From Limnobacter sp. MED105 (GTDB lineage: Bacteria > Pseudomonadota > Gammaproteobacteria > Burkholderiales > Burkholderiaceae_B): a stretch of DNA of 64,000 bases. The position numbers were made by a program, and so were the translations under genes. Under the pieces are notes generated by a model. The model was not told the DNA's origin, made no database searches, and saw only the letters and a list, made by a program, of their open reading frames with translations. The stretch covers positions 1 to 64,000 of the forward strand of contig NZ_ABCT01000011.1 of assembly GCF_000170915.1 (NCBI RefSeq), written 5' to 3'. Shown in pieces: positions 1-8,599 of this stretch (the first letter of the stretch is position 1; the number at the start of each line of letters is the position of its first letter).

Positions 1-326
1 ATGGCCAGGCCGTCGTCGGCACGTAAAAAGCCCATGCCAAAGTGAACTGACTTTTCGACCATGTCGCGCAGGTCGGTGGTTTTCAAAAGCACCAGCGTGT
101 TCAAGCCTGTTCGCAAATTCTGGGTTACATCCTCCAGAAGTGCTTCAACCAGGTCTTCGCGTGAATCAAAGTACTGATAAAGCGAACCCACGCTAACCCC
201 GGCCAGTTCGGCCACATGGTGGGTGGTGAACTTGTCCATGCCATGTTCTCGAACCGATTGCGCTGTAGCCTCAACCAGGCGCGCCACCAGTTCTTTCGAG
301 CGCTGTTGTTGTGGAATTTTGCGCAT
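1..326 (-). CDS. TetR/AcrR family regulator, 3' part cut by window edge
   Basis: I read this gene directly from the sequence. It starts at ATG 324-326 (MRKIPQQQRSKELV) and runs off the left edge, so only about 108 residues are visible. Residues 10-60 form a TetR-type helix-turn-helix: an amphipathic helix, then FTTHHVAELAGVSVGSLYQYF, which carries the usual GVSxGSLYxYF recognition helix, followed by the SREDLVEALL helix. The ligand-binding C-terminus is missing. The gene lies directly upstream of a short-chain dehydrogenase on the same strand, but the dehydrogenase would be transcribed first, with 5 bases between the two genes, so the regulator may control its own operon. The inducer cannot be read from what is visible. 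Confidence 0.85.
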   Translation of the reverse strand, partial: MRKIPQQQRSKELVARLVEATAQSVREHGMDKFTTHHVAELAGVSVGSLYQYFDSREDLVEALLEDVTQNLRTGLNTLVLLKTTDLRDMVEKSVHFGMGFLRADDGLA

Positions 327-331
327 GGTGT

Positions 332-1162
332 TCAGAATTTGCCGATGTAGAAGTCCCGTTGAATTTCATTTGCGCGCGCGGGGTTGTTGGCATATTGGGT
401 GAAATCGGAAATGCCTGTTTCGCGCAGAACTTCCTCATCCAGCCAACTGACCTTCGATGAAAAACGGTCGCGCTGGTTGATCAACTCAAAGGCTGCATCG
501 GCCATTATCTCGGGTTTGCGAGACACATTCAAACCTTCTTCGCCGCTGAACATGCCCACCGCCGCAGTCGCAATCAAGGTGGCCGGCCACAGTGTTTTTA
601 CTGCAATACCTTTGGCTTTCACCTCTTGCTGAAACCCCATGCTGAGCAGTGTCATGGCGTACTTGGTGCTGGTGTAAGGGATGAAAGCACCTAGCCAGCC
701 TTCGTCAAGATTCATGGGTGGGCAAAGGTTCAATACGGTGCCCTTGCTGGCTTGCAAGTGTGGCAAACATTCGCGCATCGTAATCAAGGGGGCACGGGTG
801 TTCAAAGCATGCATCAGGTCGAATTTTTTGGTTTCAGTAATGCCCAGTTGGGTAATACCCAAGAAGCCAGCATTGTTGACCAACAAATCAATGCCCCCAA
901 ACTGCTGCACGGTGGCTTGTACTGCTCGCTTGATTTGCTCCTCATCCCGTACATCGGTCGCAACGGGCAGGGCGTTGCCCCCTGCTTCACGTGCCTCTTG
1001 TGCCACAGAATGAATGGTGCCTGGCAGCTTGGGGTTCGGCTGGTCTGACTTTGCCGCAATGGTAATGTTGGCGCCTTCGCGGGCCAGTCGTAAAATGATT
1101 TCCCGACCAATACCACGACTGCCGCCGGTGATGAACACGGTTTTATTCGCCCAGCTTCCCAT
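332..1162 (-). CDS. SDR-family NAD(P)-dependent oxidoreductase (HSDL2-like)
   Basis: A classical short-chain dehydrogenase/reductase of 276 residues. Residues 8-20 hold the TGGSRGIGREI nucleotide-binding loop, NNAGF follows near residue 100, and the active-site Tyr and Lys sit in PYTSTKYAMT. The stretch with CPPMNLDEGWLG between them resembles the HSDL2 (hydroxysteroid dehydrogenase-like 2) branch, which is linked to fatty-acid or sterol metabolism; the substrate is inferred only. I chose ATG 1160-1162 because GGGAG lies about 6 bases upstream; a TTG 24 bases earlier has no better site. It appears to be cotranscribed with the downstream TetR gene, with the MpaB-type oxygenase gene just upstream on the same strand. 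Confidence 0.88.
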   Translation of the reverse strand: MGSWANKTVFITGGSRGIGREIILRLAREGANITIAAKSDQPNPKLPGTIHSVAQEAREAGGNALPVATDVRDEEQIKRAVQATVQQFGGIDLLVNNAGFLGITQLGITETKKFDLMHALNTRAPLITMRECLPHLQASKGTVLNLCPPMNLDEGWLGAFIPYTSTKYAMTLLSMGFQQEVKAKGIAVKTLWPATLIATAAVGMFSGEEGLNVSRKPEIMADAAFELINQRDRFSSKVSWLDEEVLRETGISDFTQYANNPARANEIQRDFYIGKF

Positions 1163-1222
1163 GGTGTCTCCCTTGTTTTTATTCAATCAAACGTTCAGTT
1201 TAATACGACTTAATGTTCGTAT

Positions 1223-2452
1223 TCAATTCGCGTTGATAGAAATTGGGGCTATGGGTTGCTCGGCTTGTCGTTGTTGAAGTTCAGCCACGGCAATTTCTTG
1301 CGACTCGCGACCCAGCTTGCGGTGTCGGGCTGAAAGCCCAGGCACACAGCGGCTCAACAAGTGCGATGAGGCTCTGGCCGGTACAGCCAACAGGGCAATG
1401 AACGGGCCGAAAGGTGCGCGCAGCCCCAGCTTGTTAAACAGGCGTGGCCCCAACAAATACCAGGAAGAACTCAAGTGCTTTTGGTGTGCATAGTGCCTGC
1501 GCAGTGTTTGCAGCGAGGTGTAGTTGCGGCTTAACGGTTCACCGGCCAGCGCTGTGGCCAATCTGTGGGTTGACTCGTCGGGTGGGGAATGGGTGAATAA
1601 AAATTGTCGAAGTGCAATCAGTGCCTGTGTTTCGGTGTCTACAAGCCATTCTTCTTTCACGCCCATTTGCCAGCCAATCAGTTTCCACAATTGCATCACC
1701 GCTCTTGAATTGCGCGGTGTCACGACGATGCCCATTTTTCTCAAGCCAAGCAGCATGACCACGCTGAATCCCAAATAGGTGGCGGCCATGTCAACCTGGT
1801 TGATTGGCAAACCCCATTGGCTCGAATCCCAGTCGGAACTGTTTCGCAACTGGTGGCGAACCAAGGCATGCATCCACCGCACGCGAAGCGTGGCAATAGC
1901 GCCGGGGCCACCTGCATGGTTGGCACGTGGGTTGACCACTTTCAGCCACCATTGTGCAGTGCTGGCCAGCCGAGGCGCTGCACCTTTTTCAAGTTCACCT
2001 GTGAGAATCAAGGTTTTGTTGAACGCCACCATCAAGTAGCCGCCCATTAGTGCCATATCGCGCAACACATCGGTTGCAGCCCGCCCGGTGCTGTGAATAA
2101 ACTGCACTCCTTCTTCAATCAATTTCCAGTCTACCCACACGGGGTTGATACAGGTGGACTGAATCAAGGTGTGGAGCGCATCGCTGCCTTGAAAGGCCAG
2201 TGGATCGTCTGCGAGCAGTGCTTGGTGAAACTCTCTCCAGTCGGCTTTGTGGGGCGATTGCTCAATGCGGGCTTGAATATAGCAATCCATTGCAGGGTCG
2301 CCTTCAAAAAGGCCGTGGTGCAGCCTTGCGTATTCCTCGGGCGAGGGGGCGAATGGCCGGCCCAAGAGTTTTCGAATGAGCCAAGGTGTTTTAATTTGCG
2401 TGAAATGGAATGGTCTAAGCCGTGCGGGGTGTGGATGATCTATGGTCGTCAT
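1223..2452 (-). CDS. MpaB/latex-clearing-protein-like oxygenase (DUF2236)
   Basis: About 409 residues, resembling the DUF2236 family that includes the haem-containing rubber oxygenase Lcp and the fungal MpaB oxygenase. Visible family features are GDPAMD near the N-terminus, the IRxMHA-like segment (VRWMHALVRHQL), the INQVDMAATYLGFS helix and a GLRKMGI turn before a W-x3-GWQMGV helix. Histidines of the helical core could ligate haem. No clear signal peptide is visible, so it is probably cytoplasmic or membrane-associated. ATG 2452 is the first ATG; an upstream TTG at 2482 would add 10 residues and neither has a strong ribosome site. It shares strand and neighbourhood with an SDR enzyme and a TetR regulator, suggesting lipid or isoprenoid oxidation. 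The true substrate is unknown. Confidence 0.7.
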   Translation of the reverse strand: MTTIDHPHPARLRPFHFTQIKTPWLIRKLLGRPFAPSPEEYARLHHGLFEGDPAMDCYIQARIEQSPHKADWREFHQALLADDPLAFQGSDALHTLIQSTCINPVWVDWKLIEEGVQFIHSTGRAATDVLRDMALMGGYLMVAFNKTLILTGELEKGAAPRLASTAQWWLKVVNPRANHAGGPGAIATLRVRWMHALVRHQLRNSSDWDSSQWGLPINQVDMAATYLGFSVVMLLGLRKMGIVVTPRNSRAVMQLWKLIGWQMGVKEEWLVDTETQALIALRQFLFTHSPPDESTHRLATALAGEPLSRNYTSLQTLRRHYAHQKHLSSSWYLLGPRLFNKLGLRAPFGPFIALLAVPARASSHLLSRCVPGLSARHRKLGRESQEIAVAELQQRQAEQPIAPISINAN

Positions 2453-2507
2453 GGGGCATAAACACACAATGTGAATGCCCAAGACTAAAGCGAATTTTTA
2501 GTCGCAT

Positions 2508-4589
2508 TCAAGTCGCATTTTGAAACCATCGTCTGTCCATTGCGATCATGTCGAATTCATAGCGATAAAACACGTAGTCTTGAGCAAACAAGTCCTGCTC
2601 AAGTGCATGCATTTCGTCTGCGTTCAGGTTCACGATTTCAAGGTTGACAATGGTGGGTCTGAACTTCGAGAAATCGAGTTGTTTGAATACTTTGTAGTCG
2701 TATCCCTCGGTGTCGATCTGGAATACATCGATGTGTGGCAATGGGTTGCGCTCAATCAGTTTCATCAAGGGCATGCACTGTACTTCTTCCACTGTGACGT
2801 ATTGTTGATAGTCTTTCAATTTGGTGTCACTGAATGTGGACATGCCTTTGAGCCAGTCAGGCAGCTTGTGTTTCACAATCACTTCAGGAGCAATGCGATA
2901 CAGTGGTTTCGTTTCTACCTGTTCTGTAATTGCCACGTTTTCATACACAAGGCCAGTGCAGCCTTGATAGTTATTGCGTGTACGCTCCAGCATGTCGGGC
3001 AGGGGCTCAACCAACACGCCGTGCCATCCAAAGTTGCGAATAAACGGATGAATAGGGTCGTAGCTGACCCCGTCCATGGCACCCACTTGAATAAACTGAA
3101 CCGGTTTTTTTTGCTGGCTGATGGCCAGGAACGCATCGTTGGGGCTTGAGTAAGGCAGTTGTCCGTGGCGCTGTTGCAGAGCGCGTTTGTAATCGGCGTA
3201 GGCACCCGCTGCGTGTTTTTGGTTGGTCACTACCCAGGTCAGCGCATTCTCGCCATGGTTTACGTCCATCAACCTGTCTGGCGCAATGCTGGCGAATTGT
3301 ATTCCCCATTGGTGTTTGTTCGCCTCGTGGTGGCAGGCCGACAGGGCAATTTGATCGAGAAACCAGAGTGATTTTCCTTTGCGCAAATTGTCTTCAATGA
3401 AGGCGACTACCTGTGCAATGTAGCGTTGTGCTGCGGGGGTGTTGTTCAGGTACACCATACCAGCGGCCACATGCTCCCAGAAAGGTGCTGCCTTGGGTTG
3501 GCAAACGATGACATCGTTGTCACTGGCCAATTCACCGATGGTTTGCCTCCAGGGTTTACGCCACAGTGCATCGGCATCCAGCAATATAATGGGTGCGTCG
3601 AAATGCGCAAGCAATGCCTGACAGGCAGCAAACCGGCGGGTTGCAAATTCAACCACCTTGGTCGGCGATTTCAAATCGATTGGTTCGGACGTTGCAGTTA
3701 TTTCAAGCTGCGGGTATTTTGCGACCAATTGGTGCACGCCCTTTACCACGCTGGCATTGGGTGTATACAGGTGAAAGTGAATCAGCAAATCGGCCTGGTT
3801 GTGTTCAAGTACGGAGTACACCAAGGCCAAGGCGTGCTCGTAGAAATATTTGTCATCACAGGCAATCAGCAGTGTGGGTTTGCTGCGGTTTGCGCTACCG
3901 GGCGCAATCAGCCATTCGTATGGAAATGCAGAATTGAGGGTTTCCGGTGCATTGGCAAGGCTTGCGAAATCAACTGGTTCATCGGGCAGTGCCCCCAGCT
4001 TGTACATGCAAGCCATACTCATCAGCTTGATCAGTGAGTTGCTTTGATGCGCACCCGAATCAACAAGCTTTAACAGGTAGGGCAACGCGTCTTCATAGCG
4101 TTCTTCCATGGTGTAAACCATGGCCACAATTTGTTGCAGGTGTGGTGAGGTGTCGACTACTTTTTCATTTTTGCGAACCAAGGCCATGGCCTCGTCAATT
4201 TCACCAATGCGATACAAAATCTGAATGGCATTGATCAGGTATTTCACGCTGGGCACTTTTTGCAGCACGCGCATCAGCCCGTCGCGAATCCCTTTTTTGT
4301 AGGCTGCAGGCAGCGGGCTTTGAATGCCATTGCGATGTTTATCCATCGACAAATGAGATTGCGCAATCAGCATGACCATTTGTTTGAGTGCCAAGTCTTT
4401 TGCAGCGGGTAACCCAGACTGAAAGTTGTGTAGCGCTTCAGCGCAGAATATGGGGTCGCAGGCACTGGAGTCGATCAGGGCGATCAACTTGTCCTTGGGT
4501 ATTTTTCCAAATTCATCAAAAAAGTAGGTTTTCACCAGAATGTCGCGATAATACTGGTGCATTTCCTGAGTGCGCTTGAATTCCGTCAC
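2508..4589 (-). CDS. Three-part protein: helical repeats, glycosyltransferase-like domain, FkbM methyltransferase
   Basis: A 693-residue protein with three readable parts. Residues 1-210 are helical and TPR-like (for example RIGEIDEAMALVRKNEKVV and ERYEDALPYLLKLV). Residues 230-470 look like a GT8-type glycosyltransferase: a strand TLLIACDDKYFYEHALALV opens it, and a DxD-like metal site is seen in IILLDADALW. Residues 495-690 are an FkbM-family SAM-dependent methyltransferase, with QVGAMDGVSYDP at the SAM loop, LVEPLP, and VFQIDTEGYDY. The start is GTG 4587-4589, supported by AGGAG 7 bases upstream. No signal peptide or membrane segment is seen. FkbM domains methylate hydroxyls of sugars or polyketides, so the protein may modify a surface glycan; no glycan gene cluster adjoins it. 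Confidence 0.8.
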   Translation of the reverse strand: MTEFKRTQEMHQYYRDILVKTYFFDEFGKIPKDKLIALIDSSACDPIFCAEALHNFQSGLPAAKDLALKQMVMLIAQSHLSMDKHRNGIQSPLPAAYKKGIRDGLMRVLQKVPSVKYLINAIQILYRIGEIDEAMALVRKNEKVVDTSPHLQQIVAMVYTMEERYEDALPYLLKLVDSGAHQSNSLIKLMSMACMYKLGALPDEPVDFASLANAPETLNSAFPYEWLIAPGSANRSKPTLLIACDDKYFYEHALALVYSVLEHNQADLLIHFHLYTPNASVVKGVHQLVAKYPQLEITATSEPIDLKSPTKVVEFATRRFAACQALLAHFDAPIILLDADALWRKPWRQTIGELASDNDVIVCQPKAAPFWEHVAAGMVYLNNTPAAQRYIAQVVAFIEDNLRKGKSLWFLDQIALSACHHEANKHQWGIQFASIAPDRLMDVNHGENALTWVVTNQKHAAGAYADYKRALQQRHGQLPYSSPNDAFLAISQQKKPVQFIQVGAMDGVSYDPIHPFIRNFGWHGVLVEPLPDMLERTRNNYQGCTGLVYENVAITEQVETKPLYRIAPEVIVKHKLPDWLKGMSTFSDTKLKDYQQYVTVEEVQCMPLMKLIERNPLPHIDVFQIDTEGYDYKVFKQLDFSKFRPTIVNLEIVNLNADEMHALEQDLFAQDYVFYRYEFDMIAMDRRWFQNAT

Positions 4590-4693
4590 GTGCTGGCTCC
4601 TGAGCCTGTTACTTGGGTGTTGTTCACCACAAGGATAAGCTCGGGGCCGGTCTGTTCAAAACCAGAGAAAAGGGGGAATGCCGGTTCAGTGCA

Positions 4694-4933
4694 TTAGTTC
4701 AGCAATTGGACTGTAAGTCGTCTGGCAATGGGGGCCAACATGTAAATGGCAGGTACGGCAGCCACATACCCGATGACATAGGTTTTGCCCCAGGTGGCCA
4801 GAAAATTACTGCCGAAACCAAAATTGCTGGCAGTAGTAACGAAGGTGACAATGCCCACCATGAGAAATCCCATAATGAGAGCAAAGACCAGCTGGAATAG
4901 TTTTCCGGGTTGGGCTTGGGGTACGGCGTTCAT
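4694..4933 (-). CDS. DUF2798 family small membrane protein
   Basis: 79 residues with two hydrophobic helices, roughly 12-33 (LFQLVFALIMGFLMVGIVTFV) and 47-68, separated by a short polar loop, ending in PIARRLTVQLLN. This two-helix pattern with an MGFLM segment and AxP...APIARRL matches DUF2798 proteins, which are small inner-membrane proteins of unknown function. It lies between the FkbM protein and a divergent unknown gene, about 100 bases from each. No clear ribosome site was found upstream of the ATG. Confidence 0.7.
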   Translation of the reverse strand: MNAVPQAQPGKLFQLVFALIMGFLMVGIVTFVTTASNFGFGSNFLATWGKTYVIGYVAAVPAIYMLAPIARRLTVQLLN

Positions 4934-5039
4934 GTTGTGTTGTGGAGGTTCTCGAACTTGGGCATTTTAGCGACAATTGTGGGCGGTCACCCTCAGGGTA
5001 AACACCCTCATTTTTATCAACAGATTGGCTTTTTTAATG

Positions 5040-5522
5040 GATGTAGCGTTCATGGTGTTTCGTGTGGCCGTGGAAAATCGAACGACAGCCGTGTTCGGCA
5101 CAGGAAGGCATGTGCTGGTGGATGCCTCGGGCGCCGGACAGGGGCGTTACTGCATGGCAGCGGTGTGCATGGAGAACGGCGAGGTTGTGCAACTGCACAG
5201 CAAGCCTTGTGAGGCGTTTAGTTCGGTGCTGGCCGAGCAGGAAAGCATTGAATGGGCTTTTACCTTATGGCCCCACGCCTTGGTATGGAACGACTGTATA
5301 CCCGCTATTGAAGCAGTATTGGATCAGCAACCCGCGTTGGCTGGGCAATTGTATTGGCCCACTCCCCGCATGCGAAAGCCTTTTCACGACATGGTGCACA
5401 GTCTGTCGGTCAAGGCGCGGGGTGTGGCAATACCCGCTCAATGGAATTACGCTTTCACCACGCCTGGGTCGGCCCGCTCGATAATTGACTTCACATTCAA
5501 GCCTTTGGGTAATGCACCGTAG
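5040..5522 (+). CDS. Unknown protein with an RNase H-like pattern
   Basis: About 160 residues from ATG 5040; ATG 5052 is an alternative, and upstream GTG/TTG codons would add a hydrophobic stretch. I do not recognise the family by name. The order of elements resembles the RNase H fold: a strand with Asp (HVLVDASGAGQGRYCMAAV), a second strand with polar tail (GEVVQLHSK), a helix with Glu (LAEQESIEWAF), then a strand with Asp (ALVWNDCIPAIEAV). These would correspond to three of the four acidic residues of RNase HI, but a fourth C-terminal Asp is not evident. The 3' end overlaps the convergent aidB gene by 76 bases. The fold is my inference; the function is unknown. Confidence 0.6.
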   Translation, partial: DVAFMVFRVAVENRTTAVFGTGRHVLVDASGAGQGRYCMAAVCMENGEVVQLHSKPCEAFSSVLAEQESIEWAFTLWPHALVWNDCIPAIEAVLDQQPALAGQLYWPTPRMRKPFHDMVHSLSVKARGVAIPAQWNYAFTTPGSARSIIDFTFKPLGNAP

Positions 5523-7150
5523 TTGTGGTGGCCCTGTGCTGCCAGGCGGCTTGCACAAAATGCCTCGCTGACCGCATCGGGCGCATGGCGCACCAGCAGC
5601 GATGCCTCAAAAGCCAACGCCATTTGATCCACCATGGTTCGGGCGCTGTATTGCAGGCCGTGCATGTCAGCAGGGTTCAATTGCATGAATTGGTCGTTCA
5701 ATCTGTCCAGGTATTGGTCCAAAATTGAATTGCCGCCACGCGCCTTATTCAGTTCGGCATTGAAGGCCATGAGCACGGCTGGTGTTTTTCCAATGGCGCG
5801 AAGCACATCAAGGCATTGCACATTCCCGCTGCCTTCCCAAATCGGATTGATCACGCTTTCGCGGAACAGACGTGGATAAATCGAATTTTCCATCACGCCA
5901 CTGCCACCAATGCACTCCATGATTTCGTAGCTGTGTTGCGGCGCGCGTTTGCAAATCCAGTACTTGCCCACGGCGGTGGCCAGCCGCGCCAGGTGTGCTT
6001 CGTGTTCGTCGCTGTCTTTCAAATCAAGTGCGCGGGCCATGCGCATTGAAAAAGCCATGGCACCTTCGTACTCCAGCTGTAAATCCGCCAGTACGTTTTG
6101 CATCAGCGGTTGATCAATCAGCTTGGCACCAAATGCCGCGCGCTGTTTGCAGTGGTGAATGGCGTTGGCCAAGCCAGCGCGCATCAGGCCTGCCGATGCA
6201 CCCATGCAGTCAAAGCGGGTCAGGCTGACCATTTCAATAATTGTGGGTACGCCGCGCCCCTCATCGCCAATCAGCCAGCCCTGGGCACCGCGAAACTCCA
6301 CTTCGCTGGAGGCATTGGATTTGTTGCCCATTTTGTCTTTCAGGCGAATCACGTTCAATGCATTCTTGGTGCCATCGGGCAACCAGCGTGGCACTGCAAA
6401 GCACGATACCCCTGCAGTAGTTTGCGCCAGAATCAAAAACACATCGCACATGGGTGCCGACAAAAACCACTTGTGGCCCACCAGGGAATACATTTGCCCG
6501 GCACCGGGCTGGTTCACTGGTGTTGCCACTGTGCTGTTGGCCCGCACATCCGAGCCCCCCTGTTTTTCGGTCATACCCATGCCCACAGTAATAGACAGTT
6601 TTTCATCGACGGGCAGGTTGCGGGGATCGTAGCCGCGATGCAGTATTTTTGACTCGAAAATGGCAGCCACTTCAGGTTGCAGGCGGAAACTTGGAATGGA
6701 GGCAAAGGTCATGGTGACGGGGCACCCATGGCCGGCCTCCACCTGGCTTTGCATGAATGCCTTGGCGCCGCGCACCACATGCGCACCCTCGCGTGGGTTC
6801 GTCCATGGCTGGCTGTGCAGGCCTTCTTCCAAGGCCGATTTCATCAATTCATGGTAAGCACCGTGATAGCGCACGGAATCGACCCGGTTGCCGAACCTGT
6901 CGTGTGTGTCCAGTTCAGGGGGGTATTTATTCGCCAGAAAACCCAACTCAAGGTACTCGGGTTTGCCACATTTGTCGCCAAAGGCCGCGATTTCTGGAAT
7001 TCCCCAGGCACCACCTTCGCGCTTCACGCCTTCAAGCAGCGCCGCATCGGTGGTGAACAGGTTGTAGCTGTGCAATTCGCTGGCCACATTCTGTACTTGG
7101 TGGGTTTCGCCCACGATTGGGCTGGCTTGCAGTTCTTTGGCGGTTTTCAT
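5447..7150 (-). CDS. aidB: AidB-like acyl-CoA dehydrogenase family flavoprotein
   Basis: About 567 residues, matching the long acyl-CoA dehydrogenase branch of E. coli AidB (DNA alkylation response, often annotated isovaleryl-CoA dehydrogenase). Diagnostic stretches are HNRFxxR-like spacing in DTHDRFGNRVDSVRYH, the MTEKQGGSDVRAN FAD/substrate loop, KWFLSAPMCDVFLILAQT, and the C-terminal ICKRAPQHSYEIMECIGG and IWEGSGNVQCLDVLR. AidB is FAD-bound, binds DNA and protects it from alkylating agents, although enzyme activity is weak. I prefer ATG 7148-7150, which has AGGGA about 8 bases upstream; ATG 7159 sits directly against that site. The upstream 70 bases are very AT-rich. The 3' end overlaps an opposing gene. 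Confidence 0.88.
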   Translation of the reverse strand: MKTAKELQASPIVGETHQVQNVASELHSYNLFTTDAALLEGVKREGGAWGIPEIAAFGDKCGKPEYLELGFLANKYPPELDTHDRFGNRVDSVRYHGAYHELMKSALEEGLHSQPWTNPREGAHVVRGAKAFMQSQVEAGHGCPVTMTFASIPSFRLQPEVAAIFESKILHRGYDPRNLPVDEKLSITVGMGMTEKQGGSDVRANSTVATPVNQPGAGQMYSLVGHKWFLSAPMCDVFLILAQTTAGVSCFAVPRWLPDGTKNALNVIRLKDKMGNKSNASSEVEFRGAQGWLIGDEGRGVPTIIEMVSLTRFDCMGASAGLMRAGLANAIHHCKQRAAFGAKLIDQPLMQNVLADLQLEYEGAMAFSMRMARALDLKDSDEHEAHLARLATAVGKYWICKRAPQHSYEIMECIGGSGVMENSIYPRLFRESVINPIWEGSGNVQCLDVLRAIGKTPAVLMAFNAELNKARGGNSILDQYLDRLNDQFMQLNPADMHGLQYSARTMVDQMALAFEASLLVRHAPDAVSEAFCASRLAAQGHHNYGALPKGLNVKSIIERADPGVVKA

Positions 7151-7327
7151 GGCGTTCATCCCTGTAATTTTTGGCTTATGTTTTAATAATTACTTAATTA
7201 AATCATAAATGCAAATATTTGTAATTATTTAATGGCCCAGTTTAAGGTTGGTATCCCACCCATTTTGTGCTGGTTTTCTGTACAGCGCTATGGTAGAACG
7301 AAGGTGTGCTCACCACGGAGAAACACC

Positions 7328-7651
7328 ATGGCAACAACGCATCAAGTAGAAATTGATTTGAACACCCTTGTGATGTTGGTCAATGAAGTTGCCAAGGAGG
7401 ACCCACTTGATTACGGGGACCTGGCCGTGGATGAAATGGCGCTGCGCCATTCTTGTTGTCTGGGCGCGTTGAATATTCTTCAAAATGCCGCCATGTTCAA
7501 GGCAGAAGACCTTATCTATGTATTGCTGAGCTCTATGGCAAAACTGATTGAAGAAAATGTTTTGTTGCATACCCAGAATGTGGAACGGGGTGAGCAAATA
7601 CGCAGCGAACTGGTGGTTCAAATACTGGACCGTGCCAAAAAAGGGCACTGA
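7328..7651 (+). CDS. Small helical protein of unknown function
   Basis: 107 residues starting at ATG 7328, with GGAG 7 bases upstream; the open frame extends 32 codons further but that part is not protein-like. The sequence is mostly helical and acidic (MATTHQVEIDLNTLVMLV, then a Cys-Cys pair in RHSCCLGALNILQNAAM, and a coiled C-terminal helix ending RAKKGH). I do not recognise the family. A possible promoter is TTGTGC at 7265 and TATGGT at 7289. It is followed, 74 bases later, by a YjfB-like gene and might be cotranscribed with it, hinting at a motility or signalling role, but nothing in the sequence proves this. Confidence 0.6.
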   Translation: MATTHQVEIDLNTLVMLVNEVAKEDPLDYGDLAVDEMALRHSCCLGALNILQNAAMFKAEDLIYVLLSSMAKLIEENVLLHTQNVERGEQIRSELVVQILDRAKKGH

Positions 7652-7725
7652 AATCCTGCACCCATCAAACACTCAAGTTTCAGCGCAAACTGCCGTTATC
7701 AGAATTACAGATACGGAGAGAATAA

Positions 7726-7929
7726 ATGGATGTTTCCCCAGCAGCCATGGTGAATGCCACGGTACAAATGCAGCAAGCACAGTCGATTCAACAAGGCCAA
7801 ATTGCGGTGTTCAAGAAAACCATGGACATCGCAGAGTCTTCCGTGGCGCAGCTTATTCAGTCCATTCCCCAGCCCCCAGCATTGGCCACCAGTGGCAACT
7901 TGGGTACCCGCCTGAACGTTTACGCCTGA
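7726..7929 (+). CDS. YjfB-like putative motility protein
   Basis: 67 residues with a helical N-terminal half (MDVSPAAMVNATVQMQQAQ), the segment QIAVFKKTMDIAESSVAQLIQ and a short C-terminal tail ending GTRLNVYA. This arrangement, MD(V/I) at the start, a QxxxIxVxKKxxD centre and a G-x-x-(L/I)-x-V-x-A end, is that of the YjfB family, found in flagellated bacteria and annotated as putative motility protein. GGAGAG precedes the ATG. No flagellar gene is in the window, but a chemosensory operon begins 2.2 kb downstream. Confidence 0.75.
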   Translation: MDVSPAAMVNATVQMQQAQSIQQGQIAVFKKTMDIAESSVAQLIQSIPQPPALATSGNLGTRLNVYA

Positions 7930-7948
7930 AGATTGGCTGCAAGGCCGG

Positions 7949-8554
7949 TCAGGCCTTCGTAGCCAACATCAAAAAGCTTTGCCTGGCAGCTTGTTCCAGT
8001 TGCTTTCGGCTAAGGCTTGGGTCGTTGTCTTGAGCCAGTTGTGAAACCAAGCCGTGAATTTGCACCACAATCATGGCAGCTCTCAACTTGTATTCCGCTT
8101 TGCTGATCTTTGGCTCCAAGCCGTAGATCAGTTTGAAGATTTCTTTTCTTTCCCGGGCGTACACCGCCTCGACCAAACGTGCTGCGAATGGCAAACGGTT
8201 TGACAAGGCATAGATTTCTGCCAGCACACCAAAGGTTTCAGGCCGGCGAATTTCAATCAGAATCAAGTCAATAATGGTTTTAAAACGCTCAAGCTGGCTT
8301 TTGTCACTCATTGCGTTCATTACTTGCTCAACCGCAGCCTGGTAGTTGTCCATCACATAGGTCAGCAAGGCTTCAATCAGTGCTTCCTTGTTGGTGTAGT
8401 AATGCTGCACCGTACTTAGCGAGATGCCCAATTGCGTGGCCACGCCGCGCATGCTCAGCCCCGCATAACCCTCGGCGGCCAATACAGCTTGGGCGGTGCT
8501 AAGAATTTCCTGCGAACGAATTTGACCTTTGTCTGTGGTGGCGTGTGTGTTCAT
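7949..8554 (-). CDS. TetR/AcrR family repressor, divergent to an acyl-CoA dehydrogenase
   Basis: 201 residues. The helix-turn-helix occupies residues 12-60: ILSTAQAVLAAEGYAGLSMRGVATQLGISLSTVQHYYTNKEAL is the TetR signature with recognition helix ISLSTVQHYY. Residues 70-195 are the helical ligand-binding domain. It is transcribed away from the acyl-CoA dehydrogenase gene, and the 127-base gap between them contains two copies of a GGTCA-2-TGACC inverted repeat that overlap a consensus promoter, so it very probably represses that gene and responds to an acyl-CoA or related ligand, as FadR/PsrA-type TetR proteins do. That function is inferred from layout. Confidence 0.88.
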   Translation of the reverse strand: MNTHATTDKGQIRSQEILSTAQAVLAAEGYAGLSMRGVATQLGISLSTVQHYYTNKEALIEALLTYVMDNYQAAVEQVMNAMSDKSQLERFKTIIDLILIEIRRPETFGVLAEIYALSNRLPFAARLVEAVYARERKEIFKLIYGLEPKISKAEYKLRAAMIVVQIHGLVSQLAQDNDPSLSRKQLEQAARQSFLMLATKA

Positions 8555-8599
8555 GGGCGTACTTTAACTCAAATTTTGCTTCAAACGTGGGCTTGATTG

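Noticed and set aside
2520-3149. 209-codon open frame on the + strand
   Set aside because: Antisense to the FkbM domain; no ribosome site or recognisable domain.
4590-4693. Small RNA or tRNA in the gap
   Set aside because: No cloverleaf, TTCGAAT-like loop or terminator was seen.
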